The notes below the pieces were generated by a model. The model was given only the letters and a program-made list of their open reading frames with translations. It had not been told where the DNA came from and searched no databases. From assembly GCF_042096055.1 (NCBI RefSeq), contig NZ_JBELMH010000009.1, forward strand, positions 1 to 64,000: DNA of 64,000 nucleotides, given 5' to 3'. This DNA is from Citreimonas sp042096055 (GTDB lineage Bacteria; Pseudomonadota; Alphaproteobacteria; Rhodobacterales; Rhodobacteraceae). Position numbers and translations under genes: made by a program. This document shows positions 33,650 through 42,944 of this stretch, piece by piece; the first letter of the stretch is position 1; each line of letters begins with the position of its first letter.

Positions 33650-34372
33650 ATGCCCAACCCCACCGCCGCCATGCTGGTGATCGGAGACGAGATCCTGTCC
33701 GGGCGCACCCGCGACGCCAACATGCACTTCCTGGCGCAGGAATTCACCCGCCACGGCATCGACCTGCGCGAGGTGCGCGTGGTCGCCGACGATCCGGATG
33801 CCATCGTGGCGGCGCTGAACGCCTTGCGCGCAGCCCACGACACGGTCGTGACCTCGGGCGGCATCGGGCCCACGCACGACGACATCACCGCCGATTGCGT
33901 CGCGTGCGCCTTCGGCGTCGGCATCGACGTGCGCGACGACGCCCGCGCGATCCTGCAGGCGCATTACGACCGGCAAGGCAGCACGATGAACGCGGCGCGG
34001 CTGCGCATGGCGCGCATCCCCGACGGGGCGACGCTGATCGAGAACCCGGTCTCGGCCGCGCCCGGCTTCACCATCGGCAACGTGCATGTCATGGCGGGCG
34101 TGCCGTCGGTGTTCCAGGCGATGGTGGCCAGCGTGCTGCCGACCCTGACGGGGGGCGAACCACTTCTGTCCCAGACGCTGCGCATCGACCGGGGCGAGGG
34201 CGACATCGCCGGTCCGCTGGGCGAGCTTGCGGCCGAGTTCGACGATTTGCAGTTCGGCTCGTACCCGTTCCAGAAGAACGGCGCGTTCGGGGCCAACGTG
34301 GTGGTGCGCGGCACCGACGGGGCGCGGATCGACGCCGCGATGACGCGGCTGTCGCGGCTGATGCAGGAATGA
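33650..34372 (+). CDS. CinA N-terminal (molybdopterin-binding-like) domain protein
   Basis: 240 residues, made of the MoaB/Mog-like domain of CinA without the C-terminal deamidase domain. Landmarks are AAMLVIGDEILSGRTRDANM, VTSGGIGPTHDDIT and VMAGVPSVFQAM. Proteins of this form act on pyridine nucleotides or pterins (ADP-ribose pyrophosphatase activity has been reported for CinA domains). The ATG at 33650 has AAGGAG upstream. It overlaps the following GNAT gene (ATGA). Confidence 0.92.
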   Translation: MPNPTAAMLVIGDEILSGRTRDANMHFLAQEFTRHGIDLREVRVVADDPDAIVAALNALRAAHDTVVTSGGIGPTHDDITADCVACAFGVGIDVRDDARAILQAHYDRQGSTMNAARLRMARIPDGATLIENPVSAAPGFTIGNVHVMAGVPSVFQAMVASVLPTLTGGEPLLSQTLRIDRGEGDIAGPLGELAAEFDDLQFGSYPFQKNGAFGANVVVRGTDGARIDAAMTRLSRLMQE

Positions 34373-35103
34373 CACCCGGCCCCGACCGGCTGTTCGGCGC
34401 GATCCACGCGACATGGCCCGCGGCGCGGATATGGCCCGTGGCGGGCTTCACGCTGCGCGACGGCGCGGGCGGCGGCAAGCGCGTCTCCGCCGCCACGTGG
34501 GACGGGGACGGGGACGCACTGGAGGCGCGGATCGACTCGGCCGAGGCGGCGATGCGCGAGGCCGGGCAGGCCCCGCTGTTCATGGTCCCTGCGGACGCGG
34601 ACGCGCTCGACGCCGCGCTGGCCACGCGCGGCTACACGGTCGCCGATCCGACGGTGCTGTGGCTGTGCCCGGTCGACCGGCTGACCAACCGCGCGGTGCC
34701 GCGCCTCACCGCCTTCTGCGTGGGGGAGCCGCTGGCGGTGATGCGCGAGATCTGGGAAGCCGGCGGGATCGGCCCCGCCCGCGTGCAGGTGATGGAGCGT
34801 GCTGGCGGCCCCAAGACAGGCCTCTTCGGGCGGACGATGGACCAGCCCGCCGGCGCCGGTTTCTGCGCGGTGCACGACCGTATCGCCATGGTCCACGCTC
34901 TGGAAATCGCCGCCGCTTTCCGGCGGCAGGGTCTGGGCGCCTGGATGATGCGGCAGGCGGCGTTCTGGGCACGCGAGCAGGGTGCCGAATGGATGGCCGT
35001 GCTGTGCACCGAGGCCAATTCCGGCGCCAACGCGCTTTATGATCGGTTGCGGATGCAGCGCGCGGGCGGCTACCACTACCGTATGGCGCCCGAGGCGCGG
35101 TAG
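34369..35103 (+). CDS. GNAT-family N-acetyltransferase
   Basis: 244 residues. The N-terminal about 110 residues are a divergent domain (LFGAIHATWPAARIWPVAGF) of the kind seen in YjdJ/aminoglycoside-acetyltransferase-like two-domain GNATs; the C-terminal half carries the acetyl-CoA loop AAAFRRQGLGAWMMRQAAFW and ANSGANALYDRL. The substrate is unknown. The start is fixed by the ATGA overlap with the cinA-like gene, which suggests co-expression. Confidence 0.88.
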   Translation: MTPGPDRLFGAIHATWPAARIWPVAGFTLRDGAGGGKRVSAATWDGDGDALEARIDSAEAAMREAGQAPLFMVPADADALDAALATRGYTVADPTVLWLCPVDRLTNRAVPRLTAFCVGEPLAVMREIWEAGGIGPARVQVMERAGGPKTGLFGRTMDQPAGAGFCAVHDRIAMVHALEIAAAFRRQGLGAWMMRQAAFWAREQGAEWMAVLCTEANSGANALYDRLRMQRAGGYHYRMAPEAR

Positions 35104-35187
35104 GACGCCCACCCGGGCGTTGATCCAGATGCCCGCACGGGCGTCGGCAAGACGCGCGGCCGAGTGCTCCGCGCCCGAGGAGGATGC

Positions 35188-35757
35188 ATGAGCGACGACA
35201 AGCCCACCGCGCTCGACCTGCCCATGGTCGACCCGCTGCCCGAACGGACGCAGAAATACTTCGACGTCTGCCAGGAGAAGCTGGGCCTCGTGCCCAACGT
35301 GCTGAAGGCCTACGCCCACGACATCGACAAGCTCGACGCCTTCGCCGGGATCTACAACCAGCTGATGCTGGCCGACAGCGGGCTGAGCAAGCTCGAGCGC
35401 GAGATGATCGCCGTGGTCGTGTCGGCGGTGAACCGGTGCTTCTACTGCCTGACCGCGCACGGCCAGGCGGTGCGCGCGCTCTCGGGCGACCCGAAGCTGG
35501 GCGAGATGCTGGTGATGAACTGGCGCGTCGCGGACCTCGACCACCGGCAGCGCGCGATGCTGTCCTTCGCCGAGAAGATGACGCTGAACTCGTCCCAGAT
35601 CGCCGAATACGACCGCGAGGCGCTGCGCGACGCGGGCTTTTCGGACGCCGACATCTGGGACATCGCCAACGTCGCGGGCTTCTTCAACATGACCAACCGG
35701 GTCGCAAGCGCCACAGACATGCGTCCCAATGACGCCTATCACGGGCTTGATCGCTAG
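35188..35757 (+). CDS. AhpD-like peroxidase-related protein (carboxymuconolactone decarboxylase fold)
   Basis: 189 residues. The redox motif is NRCFYCLTAHGQAV (CxxC followed by H), as in AhpD and the uncharacterised peroxidase-related family. KLGLVPNVLKAYAHD at the N-terminus and AGFFNMTNRVASATDMRPN at the C-terminus match that subfamily. It is probably a thiol peroxidase/reductase. GAGGAGG precedes the start. The last 29 bases overlap the ompA-like gene. Confidence 0.9.
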   Translation: MSDDKPTALDLPMVDPLPERTQKYFDVCQEKLGLVPNVLKAYAHDIDKLDAFAGIYNQLMLADSGLSKLEREMIAVVVSAVNRCFYCLTAHGQAVRALSGDPKLGEMLVMNWRVADLDHRQRAMLSFAEKMTLNSSQIAEYDREALRDAGFSDADIWDIANVAGFFNMTNRVASATDMRPNDAYHGLDR

Positions 35758-36661
35758 GGGCTGGGCGGTCGCGCTGGCCGTGGCCCTGGCGGGTGGGGCA
35801 CAGGCGCAAAGCCTGCCGCTGCCGCGCGGGGCCAGCCTGACGCACACGCAGGTGTTCGAGGAAGGCCGCTATGCCCTGCCGTCGGGCCCGTGGGAGGCCG
35901 GAGAGGGCGTGCCCGTCACCGTGATCGAGGGCGCGGTCGAGGAGAGCGCCTGGCGCGTGCCGCCGGGGCTGACGCCGCAGCAGATCATCCGCCCCATCCG
36001 CGAGGCGCTGCGCGAGGCCGGCTGGACCATCGTGCTGGATTGCGGCGCCGAGCAATGCGGCGGCTTCGACTTCCGCTTCGGCACGCGGGTGATCGCGGCG
36101 CCGGCGATGTTCGTGGACCTGCGCGAATATCGCGCGGTCTCCGCGATCGCGCCGGACGGCTCGGGTGTCTCGGCGATCGCCAGCACCGATCCCGGCGCCG
36201 GTTACCTTCAGATCATCCGCGCCGACACCACCGAGCGCACCCCGGCGCCCGAGGTCGAGGCCGGGCCCGTCGCGGAGGACCCCGCCGGCCTGATCGCGCG
36301 GCTCGAGCGTGACGGCCGCGCCACGCTGCGCGACCTGGATTTCGCCACCGGCGACGCCGGCCTGGGCGATGGCGCGGTCGAGTCTCTCGACCTGCTGGCG
36401 GATTACCTCGGCGACCACCCCGACCGGCGGGTGCTGTTCGTCGGGCACACCGACGCCACCGGCTCGCTCGAGGCGAACCGCGCGTTGTCGCGGCAGCGCG
36501 CCCAGGCGGCGGTTGACTACATGCGCGCGCGCCACGATCTGGGGCCGGCGCGGGTCTCGGCCGAGGGCGCGGGCTACCTTGCGCCGGTCGCGTCCAACCT
36601 GACCGAGTCCGGACGGCGCGCCAACAGGCGGGTCGACGCGGTGCTGCTGCCGGTCGAGTGA
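35729..36661 (+). CDS. OmpA-family outer-membrane/periplasmic protein
   Basis: 310 residues. A signal peptide (ALAVALAGGAQAQ, cleavage near 26) precedes a region of about 175 residues with one close Cys pair (VLDCGAEQCGGFDF), then an OmpA-like peptidoglycan-binding domain, residues about 195-308. The core LFVGHTDATGSLEANRALSR and C-terminal SGRRANRRVDAVLLPVE carry the conserved Asp and Arg that bind diaminopimelate. The start lies inside the upstream gene, giving a 29-base overlap. It probably anchors a surface structure to the wall. Confidence 0.9.
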   Translation: MTPITGLIARGWAVALAVALAGGAQAQSLPLPRGASLTHTQVFEEGRYALPSGPWEAGEGVPVTVIEGAVEESAWRVPPGLTPQQIIRPIREALREAGWTIVLDCGAEQCGGFDFRFGTRVIAAPAMFVDLREYRAVSAIAPDGSGVSAIASTDPGAGYLQIIRADTTERTPAPEVEAGPVAEDPAGLIARLERDGRATLRDLDFATGDAGLGDGAVESLDLLADYLGDHPDRRVLFVGHTDATGSLEANRALSRQRAQAAVDYMRARHDLGPARVSAEGAGYLAPVASNLTESGRRANRRVDAVLLPVE

Positions 36662-36662
36662 C

Positions 36663-37568
36663 CTACCAGACCTGCGGGCCCTTCTCGGCGAAGGCGTGCA
36701 CGAGGAAATCGATGAAGGCGCGCACCTTGGGCTGGGTGAACCGGCCCGGCGGGTAGACCGCGTAGATGCCCTGCGTCTCGACCGGCAGGTCGGGCATCGC
36801 GTCCTCGACCAGCCCCTTCCGCATCGCGTCATGGTACAGGTAGGACGGAAGATACGCGATCCCCAGCCCGGCGATGCAGGCGTTCAGAAGCGACTGCCCG
36901 TCGTTGACCGACAGCCATCCCGCGGTGCGCACCTGGCGCTTCTCGCCCGAGGGTGCCGTGACCTTCCAGACATTGCCCGAGGACTGGTTGGAATAGTGCA
37001 GCAGCTTGTGCGCGTTCAGGTCGTCGATCCGCGCCGGGCGGCCGAACTTCTCGAAATAGCGCGGTGCGGCGATCATCCGCTTCGTCGTCTCGGTCAGCTT
37101 GCGGGCGCGCAGGGTGCTGTCGTCCAGATCGCCGATCCGGATCGCCATGTCGAAGCCTTCGCTGATCAACTCGACGTAGCGGTTGTTCAGGACCATGTTC
37201 ACGGTGATGTCGGGGAATTCCGACAGGAAGTCGCCCAGCACCGGCGACAGGTGGTTCACGCCGAAATCGGTGGCCACGCTGATGCGCAGCAGCCCCGAGG
37301 GCGCCGACTGCATCGAGGTGACCAGCGCGTCGGCCTCGCCCGCGTCGTTGAGCACCCGGCGCGCACGGTCGTAATAGGCCAGACCGATCTCGGTCGGGCT
37401 GACGCGGCGCGTGGTGCGGTTCAGCAGCCGCGCGCCCAGCCGCGCCTCGAGGCTCGAGACGTGCTTGGACACCGCGGATTTCGAGATGCCCAGCTTTTTC
37501 GCCGCGTCGGTAAAGCCGCCCTGATCGACCACCGTCGCGAAAGCCTCCATCTCGGTCAGGCGATCCAT
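36663..37568 (-). CDS. LysR-family transcriptional regulator
   Basis: 301 residues. The HTH is MEAFATVVDQGGFTDAAKKL followed by GISKSAVSKHVSSLEARLG, near residues 7-47; RLLNRTTRRVSPTEIG follows. The effector domain is of the AaeR/DsdC-like subgroup common in proteobacteria (FDMAIRIGDLDDSTLRARKL; GLGIAYLPSYL). The effector is unknown. A 7-base perfect palindrome 38 bases upstream is a likely autoregulatory site. It may control the upstream PfpI-like gene on the same strand. Confidence 0.93.
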   Translation of the reverse strand: MDRLTEMEAFATVVDQGGFTDAAKKLGISKSAVSKHVSSLEARLGARLLNRTTRRVSPTEIGLAYYDRARRVLNDAGEADALVTSMQSAPSGLLRISVATDFGVNHLSPVLGDFLSEFPDITVNMVLNNRYVELISEGFDMAIRIGDLDDSTLRARKLTETTKRMIAAPRYFEKFGRPARIDDLNAHKLLHYSNQSSGNVWKVTAPSGEKRQVRTAGWLSVNDGQSLLNACIAGLGIAYLPSYLYHDAMRKGLVEDAMPDLPVETQGIYAVYPPGRFTQPKVRAFIDFLVHAFAEKGPQVW

Positions 37569-37605
37569 GCCCGTCTCCCGTCTGCGTCCCGATGCGCCTG
37601 GTATC

Positions 37606-37627
37606 CGGTTCAAATCGGGCTGAACCG
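37606..37627. promoter_or_regulatory. Palindrome upstream of the lysR gene
   Basis: CGGTTCA (37606-37612) and TGAACCG (37621-37627), perfect 7-base arms around an 8-base centre, 38 bases before the LysR start codon. A candidate LysR operator. Confidence 0.45.
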
Positions 37628-37697
37628 TGGCGCCGCGCAGACAATTGCGGGGTGATTGCGGGCGCTGTCGGTGCAGGAGAAACAGCCGGCGCAGACG

Positions 37698-37728
37698 AAA
37701 AACCCCGCACGGGCGAACCGCGCGGGGT
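37698..37728 (-). terminator. Intrinsic terminator of the PfpI-like gene
   Basis: On the minus strand, GACCCCGC..GCGGGGT forms a stem with a CGGTTCGCC-type loop and is followed by TTTTTCG. It lies 40 bases after the stop. Confidence 0.88.
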
Positions 37729-37768
37729 CTTCGGATCGGTCGGGGCGCGTTGCCCCGACGGCCAGGGC

Positions 37769-38329
37769 TTAGGCGGCCTTGCGCGCGTGGTGGCCGCTCT
37801 CGATCTCCTCGACGATCTTGTTGCAGAACGCCTTCAGATCGCCCGGGTTGCGCGAGGTGATCAGGCCGTTGTCGGCGACGACCTCGGCATCCATCCAGCG
37901 GCCGCCCGCGTTGACGACGTCGGTCTTGATCGAGTGGTAGGACGTCAGCTCGCGGCTGGCGACAAGCTCGGCCTCGATCAGCAGCCACGGCGCGTGGCAG
38001 ATCGCGGCGATGATCTTGTCCTGCTTGGCGAAGGCCTTGATCGCGGCGATCGCCGGCGCGTGAACGCGCAGCAGGTCGGGGTTGATCTGGCCGCCGGGCA
38101 GGACAAGCGCGTCGTAGCGGTTCGGATCGACGTCCTCGATTTTCAGATCCGCCTCGGCCTCGCGGCCCCAGTCGGTCTCGTCCCAGCCCTTGATCGCCTT
38201 GCCGTCGGTGGTGGCGATCTCGACGGTCGCGCCCTGTTCGCGCAGCGTGTCGCGCGGCACTTCAAGCTCGGACTGCTCGAAGCCGTTGGTGGCGATGATC
38301 AGGATGCGTGCGTCTGCGATGGCGGTCAT
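37769..38329 (-). CDS. DJ-1/PfpI family protein (glutamine-amidotransferase-like)
   Basis: 186 residues. The fold signature includes ILIIATNGFEQSELEVPRD, the acidic residue in that strand, ALVLPGGQINPD and the nucleophilic cysteine in IAAICHAPWLLIEA (C-H pair). Members of the YhbO/PfpI branch are stress proteins with proposed deglycase, glyoxalase or protease activity. I start at MTAIADARIL, with GGAGG 5 bases upstream. It has its own strong terminator and so is probably monocistronic. Confidence 0.93.
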   Translation of the reverse strand: MTAIADARILIIATNGFEQSELEVPRDTLREQGATVEIATTDGKAIKGWDETDWGREAEADLKIEDVDPNRYDALVLPGGQINPDLLRVHAPAIAAIKAFAKQDKIIAAICHAPWLLIEAELVASRELTSYHSIKTDVVNAGGRWMDAEVVADNGLITSRNPGDLKAFCNKIVEEIESGHHARKAA

Positions 38330-38440
38330 GGGAAACCTCCTTTGCGTGTGTGGTGCAGCGTGTCGCTGCATTCACCCCGCCAACCGGACCCCCGCGGGCC
38401 GGGTTCCACGCGCGTCATCGCATCCGCGTGAGTGTGCCCG

Positions 38441-40453
38441 TCAGAGCGTCGCGGCCAGCCGGACGCCCTGGTCGATCGCGCGCTTGGCGTCGAGCTCCGC
38501 CGCCACGTCCGCCCCGCCGATCACGTGGCAATCGCGGCCCGCCGCCCGCAGCGCATCGGCCAGGTCGCGGGCGCTTTCCTGCCCGGCGCACAGCACCACC
38601 GTGTCGCAGGCGATCAGCTCGGGCGCTCCGTCGACCGTGACGTGCAGCCCCGCGTCGTCGATGCGGTCGTAGGTGACGCCGCTGCGCATCGTCACGCCGC
38701 GCATCTTGAGGCTGGCGCGGTGGATCCAGCCGGTGGTCTTGCCCAGCCGGCGGCCGGGCTTCTCCGCCTTGCGCTGCAGCAGCACGACCTCGCGCGCCGG
38801 ACGGTCCGGCCGCGGCCCCTCGGGCGCGAGGCCCGAGCGCGTCTCGGGGTCGGTGACGCCCCATTCGCGCATCCAGTCGGGCAGGCTTTCGGTCGGGCTT
38901 TCGTCGGTCACGAGGAACTCGGACACGTCGAAGCCGATGCCGCCGGCGCCGACGACCGCCACGCGCCGGCCGGGCGTCACGCGACCGCGCAGCACGTCGG
39001 CGTAGCCGGCCACCATGGGATGGTCCTGGCCGGGGATCTGCGGGTCGCGCGGCGTCACGCCGGTGGCGACGATGACCGCCTCGAACTCCGCGAGGTCGTC
39101 CGCACCGACCCACGCGCCCAGCCGCCGCGTCACGCCGACCTCGTCCAGCGTGGCGTCGAACCACGCGACGAGGCCGTGGAATTCTTCCTTGCCCGGGACG
39201 GCGCGGGCCATGTTCAGCTGTCCGCCGATGCAGTCCTCGGCGTCGAACAGCGTCACCGCGTGGCCGCGCTGCGCCGCGGTGATCGCAGCGGACATGCCCG
39301 CCGGTCCTGCGCCCACGACGGCGACGCGCTTGGGCTCGGCCGCCGGTTCGATCACGATCTCGGTCTCGAACGCCGCGCGCGGGTTCACGAGGCACGACGA
39401 GACCTTGCCCTGGAACGTGTGGTCCAGGCACGCCTGGTTGCAGGCGATGCACGGCGCGATCAGGTGCGCCCGCCCCTCGGCCGCCTTCTTCACGAAAGCC
39501 TCGTCCGCCAGCCAGGGCCGCGCCATGCTGACCATGTCGGCGCAGCCGTCCGCCAGCACCTGCTCGGCCACCTCGGGCGTGTTGATCCGGTTCGACGCGA
39601 TCAGCGGCACGCCGACCTGGCCCATCAGCTTTCGCGTCACCCAGGCGAAGGCCGCGCGCGGCACGGACGTGGCGATGGTCGGCACCCGGCTTTCGTGCCA
39701 GCCGATCCCGGTGTTGATGATCGTGGCGCCCGCCGCCTCGACCGCCTGAGCCAGCTCGACCACCTCGTCATGTGTCGAGCCGTCGGGCACGAGGTCGATC
39801 ATCGACAGGCGGAAGATCACGATGAAATCGTCGCCCACGGCGGCGCGGACGCGGCGCATGACCTCGACCGGCAGGCGCATCCGGTTCTCGTAGGACCCAC
39901 CCCAGCGGTCGGTGCGCTTGTTCGTGTGGGTCACCAGGAACTGGTTGAGGAAATAGCCCTCGGACCCCATGACCTCGACCCCGTCGTAGCCGGCCTCGCG
40001 TGCGCGCACCGCCGCGGTGGCGATGTCCGCGATCTGCTTCTCGATCCCCGCCTCGTCCAGCTCCTTCGGCGGAAACGGCGCGATCGGCGCCTTGATGGCC
40101 GAGGGCGCGACGCAGTTCGGCCCGTAGGCGTAGCGCCCGGCATGCAGGATCTGCATCGCGATCCGGCCGCCCGCGTCGTGCACCCGGTCCGTCACCACCC
40201 GGTGGTTGGCGATGTCCTGCGGCGTGAACAGCCCCGCCGCGCCCGGAAACACGCCGCCCTCGACGTTGGGTGCCATGCCGCCGGTGACCATCAGCCCCGC
40301 GCCGCCGCGCGCACGGGCGGCGTAGAACTCGGCCACGCGGTTCCAGTCGCCCTTCTCCTCGAGGTTGGTGTGCATCGACCCCATCAGTACGCGGTTCGGC
40401 AGCGTCACGAAGCCGAGGTCGAGCGGGGCGAGCATGTGCGGATAGGCGGTCAT
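38441..40453 (-). CDS. fadH: 2,4-dienoyl-CoA reductase (NADPH), FadH-type
   Basis: 670 residues, the normal length. An N-terminal old-yellow-enzyme-like FMN barrel (about 1-340; HAGRYAYGPN, GVEVMGSEGYFLNQFL, DMVSMARPWLADEAFV) is followed by 4Fe-4S cysteines (CIACNQACLDHTFQ, SSCLVNP), then an FAD domain (RVAVVGAGPAGMSAAITAAQ) and an NADPH domain (RVAVVGAGGIGFDVSEFL). It reduces 2,4-dienoyl-CoA in beta-oxidation of unsaturated fatty acids. The start ATG has AAAGGCCCCG upstream, a weak ribosome-binding site. It diverges from an MFS gene. Confidence 0.95.
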   Translation of the reverse strand: MTAYPHMLAPLDLGFVTLPNRVLMGSMHTNLEEKGDWNRVAEFYAARARGGAGLMVTGGMAPNVEGGVFPGAAGLFTPQDIANHRVVTDRVHDAGGRIAMQILHAGRYAYGPNCVAPSAIKAPIAPFPPKELDEAGIEKQIADIATAAVRAREAGYDGVEVMGSEGYFLNQFLVTHTNKRTDRWGGSYENRMRLPVEVMRRVRAAVGDDFIVIFRLSMIDLVPDGSTHDEVVELAQAVEAAGATIINTGIGWHESRVPTIATSVPRAAFAWVTRKLMGQVGVPLIASNRINTPEVAEQVLADGCADMVSMARPWLADEAFVKKAAEGRAHLIAPCIACNQACLDHTFQGKVSSCLVNPRAAFETEIVIEPAAEPKRVAVVGAGPAGMSAAITAAQRGHAVTLFDAEDCIGGQLNMARAVPGKEEFHGLVAWFDATLDEVGVTRRLGAWVGADDLAEFEAVIVATGVTPRDPQIPGQDHPMVAGYADVLRGRVTPGRRVAVVGAGGIGFDVSEFLVTDESPTESLPDWMREWGVTDPETRSGLAPEGPRPDRPAREVVLLQRKAEKPGRRLGKTTGWIHRASLKMRGVTMRSGVTYDRIDDAGLHVTVDGAPELIACDTVVLCAGQESARDLADALRAAGRDCHVIGGADVAAELDAKRAIDQGVRLAATL

Positions 40454-40584
40454 CGCGGGGCCTTTCGGTTTTGCGGGAGCCTCACATGATCCCGCGCGCG
40501 CTGTCACGCGCCACGTGACGTCAGAGCGGACCGCGGATGGAACATGGCCCCTGCCGCAAACCTTCCCCGGGTGACGGAGGTGCC

Positions 40585-41760
40585 ATGACCGGCTTCTGGG
40601 CGATCTCGACGGCGGGGTTCCTGGCCACCGCGATGACCTACGGTCCGGCCCGCATGGGCTTCGGCCTGTTCCTGGGCGAATTCCGGTCCGATTTCTCGCT
40701 GTCGACCGGCATGGCGGGCCTGATCTCGACCCTGGGCTTTTCCGGATTCCTCGTCGGCCTGCTGGTGGCCTACGCCCTCCTGGCGCGCCGCGGGCCGCGC
40801 TGGCCGGTGACGCTGGGGCTCGGTGCCGCGACGGCGGGCTTCGCGCTGGTCGCGCTGGCGCCGAACGCGGCGGTGCTGGCGGCGGGCGTGCTGCTGGCGA
40901 TGGCCAGCGCGGGGTTCTCGTGGGCACCGTTCAACGACGCCGCGCACCGCGTGATCGCCGATCAGGATCGCCCGCGCGCGCTGTCGCTGGTCAGCACCGG
41001 CACCAGCGTCGGCGTCGCCGCGGCCGGTCTGACGGCGCTGGCGCTGCACATGCTCGGGCTGTCGTGGCGCCTCGGCTGGACCGGCTTCGCGCTGGCCGGC
41101 GCGCTGGCGACACTAGTCAACGCGCTCGACCTCGGCGGCGAGGCCGCGCGACCCGGCCCGCGTCCGGACCGCTGCTTGGCGGAACTCGTCCATCGCGCCG
41201 CCTGGCCGATCTACGGCGTAGCGGCCTCATACGGCACCGTCTCGGCGATCTGGATCTCGTTCGCGGCCGACCGCGTACAGCAGGCGGGCGGTCTGCCCGG
41301 CCTCGCGCCTGCGGCCGCACCGGGCGTCGTCTTCCTCGCCTACGGCATTTTCGGCCTGAGCGGGGCGCTCACCGGCTGGCTGCATGACCGGCTCGGCCTG
41401 CCGCGGCTGCTCTACACGCTGCAGGCGACCGCGGCGCTTTCGGCGGGTCTGGTGGCCCTCGCCCCGGCCATGTGGAGCGCCGTCCTGCTGTCGGCGGGCC
41501 TTCAGGGCGCGCATGTGATGATGACCAGTGCCGCGCTGTCGTTCTGGACCGAACGGCTCTACCCCGACGCGCCGTCGCGTGGCTTCACCGCCGCGTTGCT
41601 CGCGGTGGCGGCCGGCAGCGCGCTCGGCCCGGCCGCCGCGGGCTTCCTGTCGCAGGCCGCAGGCGGAGGCGCCATGTTCCTGACAATTGCGGCGCTGCCG
41701 GCGATCACGCTTCTGCTTCTGATGCGGGCAACGATCCGCGAACGTCCGGTCGGGGACTGA
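40585..41760 (+). CDS. MFS transporter, YbfB/YjiJ-like
   Basis: 391 residues and about twelve hydrophobic segments. The N-terminus (ATAMTYGPARMGFGLFLGEF; DFSLSTGMAGLISTLGFSGF) resembles YbfB/CynX-type major facilitators. No substrate can be assigned. I start at MTGFWAISTAG with GACGGAGG upstream. It is divergent from fadH with 131 bases between starts and converges on msrA. Confidence 0.88.
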   Translation: MTGFWAISTAGFLATAMTYGPARMGFGLFLGEFRSDFSLSTGMAGLISTLGFSGFLVGLLVAYALLARRGPRWPVTLGLGAATAGFALVALAPNAAVLAAGVLLAMASAGFSWAPFNDAAHRVIADQDRPRALSLVSTGTSVGVAAAGLTALALHMLGLSWRLGWTGFALAGALATLVNALDLGGEAARPGPRPDRCLAELVHRAAWPIYGVAASYGTVSAIWISFAADRVQQAGGLPGLAPAAAPGVVFLAYGIFGLSGALTGWLHDRLGLPRLLYTLQATAALSAGLVALAPAMWSAVLLSAGLQGAHVMMTSAALSFWTERLYPDAPSRGFTAALLAVAAGSALGPAAAGFLSQAAGGGAMFLTIAALPAITLLLLMRATIRERPVGD

Positions 41761-41775
41761 ACGCCTGAAAGGGTC

Positions 41776-41816
41776 GGCGGGCGGGCGATGCCGCGCAGCG
41801 GCGAGAGCCGCCCGCC
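41776..41816. terminator. Bidirectional hairpin between MFS and msrA
   Basis: Perfect 9-base arms GGCGGGCGG (41776-41784) and CCGCCCGCC (41808-41816) between two convergent genes. No T-run on either side. Confidence 0.5.
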
Positions 41817-41826
41817 GGAACCGGTC

Positions 41827-42336
41827 CTATTCCGCCGCGTCGCGACGCGGCAGCACCCAGTCGGGGCGCGGGAAGTGGCAGGTATAGCCGCCCGGGAACC
41901 GCTCCAGGTAATCCTGGTGCTCGGGCTCGGCCTCCCAGAAATCGCCGACCGGCTCGACCTCGGTCACCACCTTGCCCGGCCAGATGCCGGACGCCTCGAC
42001 ATCCGCGATCGTGTCCAGCGCTTCATGCCGCTGGGCATCGTCGACGTAGTAGATCGCGCTGCGATAGCTCATGCCGCGGTCGTTGCCCTGCCGGTTCAGC
42101 GTGGTCGGATCGTGGATCTGGAAGAAGAACTCGAGGATCCGCCGGTAGCTGATGCGCGCCGGATCGAACCAGATCTCGATCCCCTCGGCGTGCGTGCCGT
42201 GGTCGCGATAGGTCGCGTTCTTCACGTCGCCGCCGGTATAGCCGACGCGGGTCTTCTCGACGCCGTCGAGCTTGCGGATCAGGTCCTGCATGCCCCAGAA
42301 GCATCCGCCTGCCAGCACTGCGCGTTCCATGCTCAT
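41827..42336 (-). CDS. msrA: Peptide methionine (S)-S-oxide reductase
   Basis: 169 residues. The catalytic cysteine is in AGGCFWGMQDLI near residue 12; GYTGGDVKNATYRD, GTHAEGIEIWFDP and EPEHQDYLERFPGGYTCHFP are typical, the last with a probable resolving cysteine. It repairs oxidised methionine in proteins with thioredoxin. The start overlaps the msrB stop (ATGA), giving an msrB-msrA operon. Confidence 0.97.
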   Translation of the reverse strand: MSMERAVLAGGCFWGMQDLIRKLDGVEKTRVGYTGGDVKNATYRDHGTHAEGIEIWFDPARISYRRILEFFFQIHDPTTLNRQGNDRGMSYRSAIYYVDDAQRHEALDTIADVEASGIWPGKVVTEVEPVGDFWEAEPEHQDYLERFPGGYTCHFPRPDWVLPRRDAAE

Positions 42337-42782
42337 GCCCGTTCCTCCACTTGATCCAGGTAGTCGCCATAGCCCTCGGCCTCCATGTCGTCGCGATGCA
42401 CGAAGCGCAGGGACGCCGAGTTGATGCAGTAGCGCAGCCCGCCGCGATCCGGCGGCCCGTCGGGAAAGACGTGGCCCAGGTGGCTGTCGCCATGCGCGCT
42501 GCGCACCTCGGTGCGGATCATGCCCAGGCTGCTGTCGCGCAGCTCGGTCACGTGCGCGGGCTCCAGCGGCTTGACGAAGCTCGGCCAGCCGCAGCCGGAT
42601 TCGTACTTGTCGGCCGACGCGAACAGCGGCTCTCCGGAAACCACGTCGACGTAGATGCCCGGTTCCTTGTTGCTGAGGTATTCACCCGTTCCGGGCCGCT
42701 CGGTGCCGTTCTGCTGCGTCACCCGGTACTGTTCGGGCGTCAGCGTGTCGATCACTTCGGCGCGCCGCTCATATCTGGCCAT
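42333..42782 (-). CDS. msrB: Peptide methionine (R)-S-oxide reductase
   Basis: 149 residues. The catalytic Cys is in LRYCINSASLRF; another is in SGCGWPSF. The two CxxC zinc-binding pairs of zinc-type MsrB are absent (VVSGEPLFAS at the first site), so this is the zinc-free form. HGDSHLGHVFPDGP is diagnostic. It complements MsrA by reducing the R epimer. First gene of the msrB-msrA operon. Confidence 0.97.
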   Translation of the reverse strand: MARYERRAEVIDTLTPEQYRVTQQNGTERPGTGEYLSNKEPGIYVDVVSGEPLFASADKYESGCGWPSFVKPLEPAHVTELRDSSLGMIRTEVRSAHGDSHLGHVFPDGPPDRGGLRYCINSASLRFVHRDDMEAEGYGDYLDQVEERA

Positions 42783-42944
42783 TGCCGTTCTCCTGCATTG
42801 TCCTGCCCATTATGTGGGCCGCACACGCGATCGTGCAACGCCCGTCGCGCGTGTGTGAGCGGTGAACCTTTCCCCCACGTCATGCGTTCGGTACCCGTGA
42901 AAGACGACAACGACGACGACAATCCGACAAGGAGGACGAAGACA

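Noticed and set aside
37601..37630. tRNA T-arm-like GGTTCAAATC
   Set aside because: No acceptor, D or anticodon arms can be formed around it; it is half of a perfect palindrome upstream of lysR.
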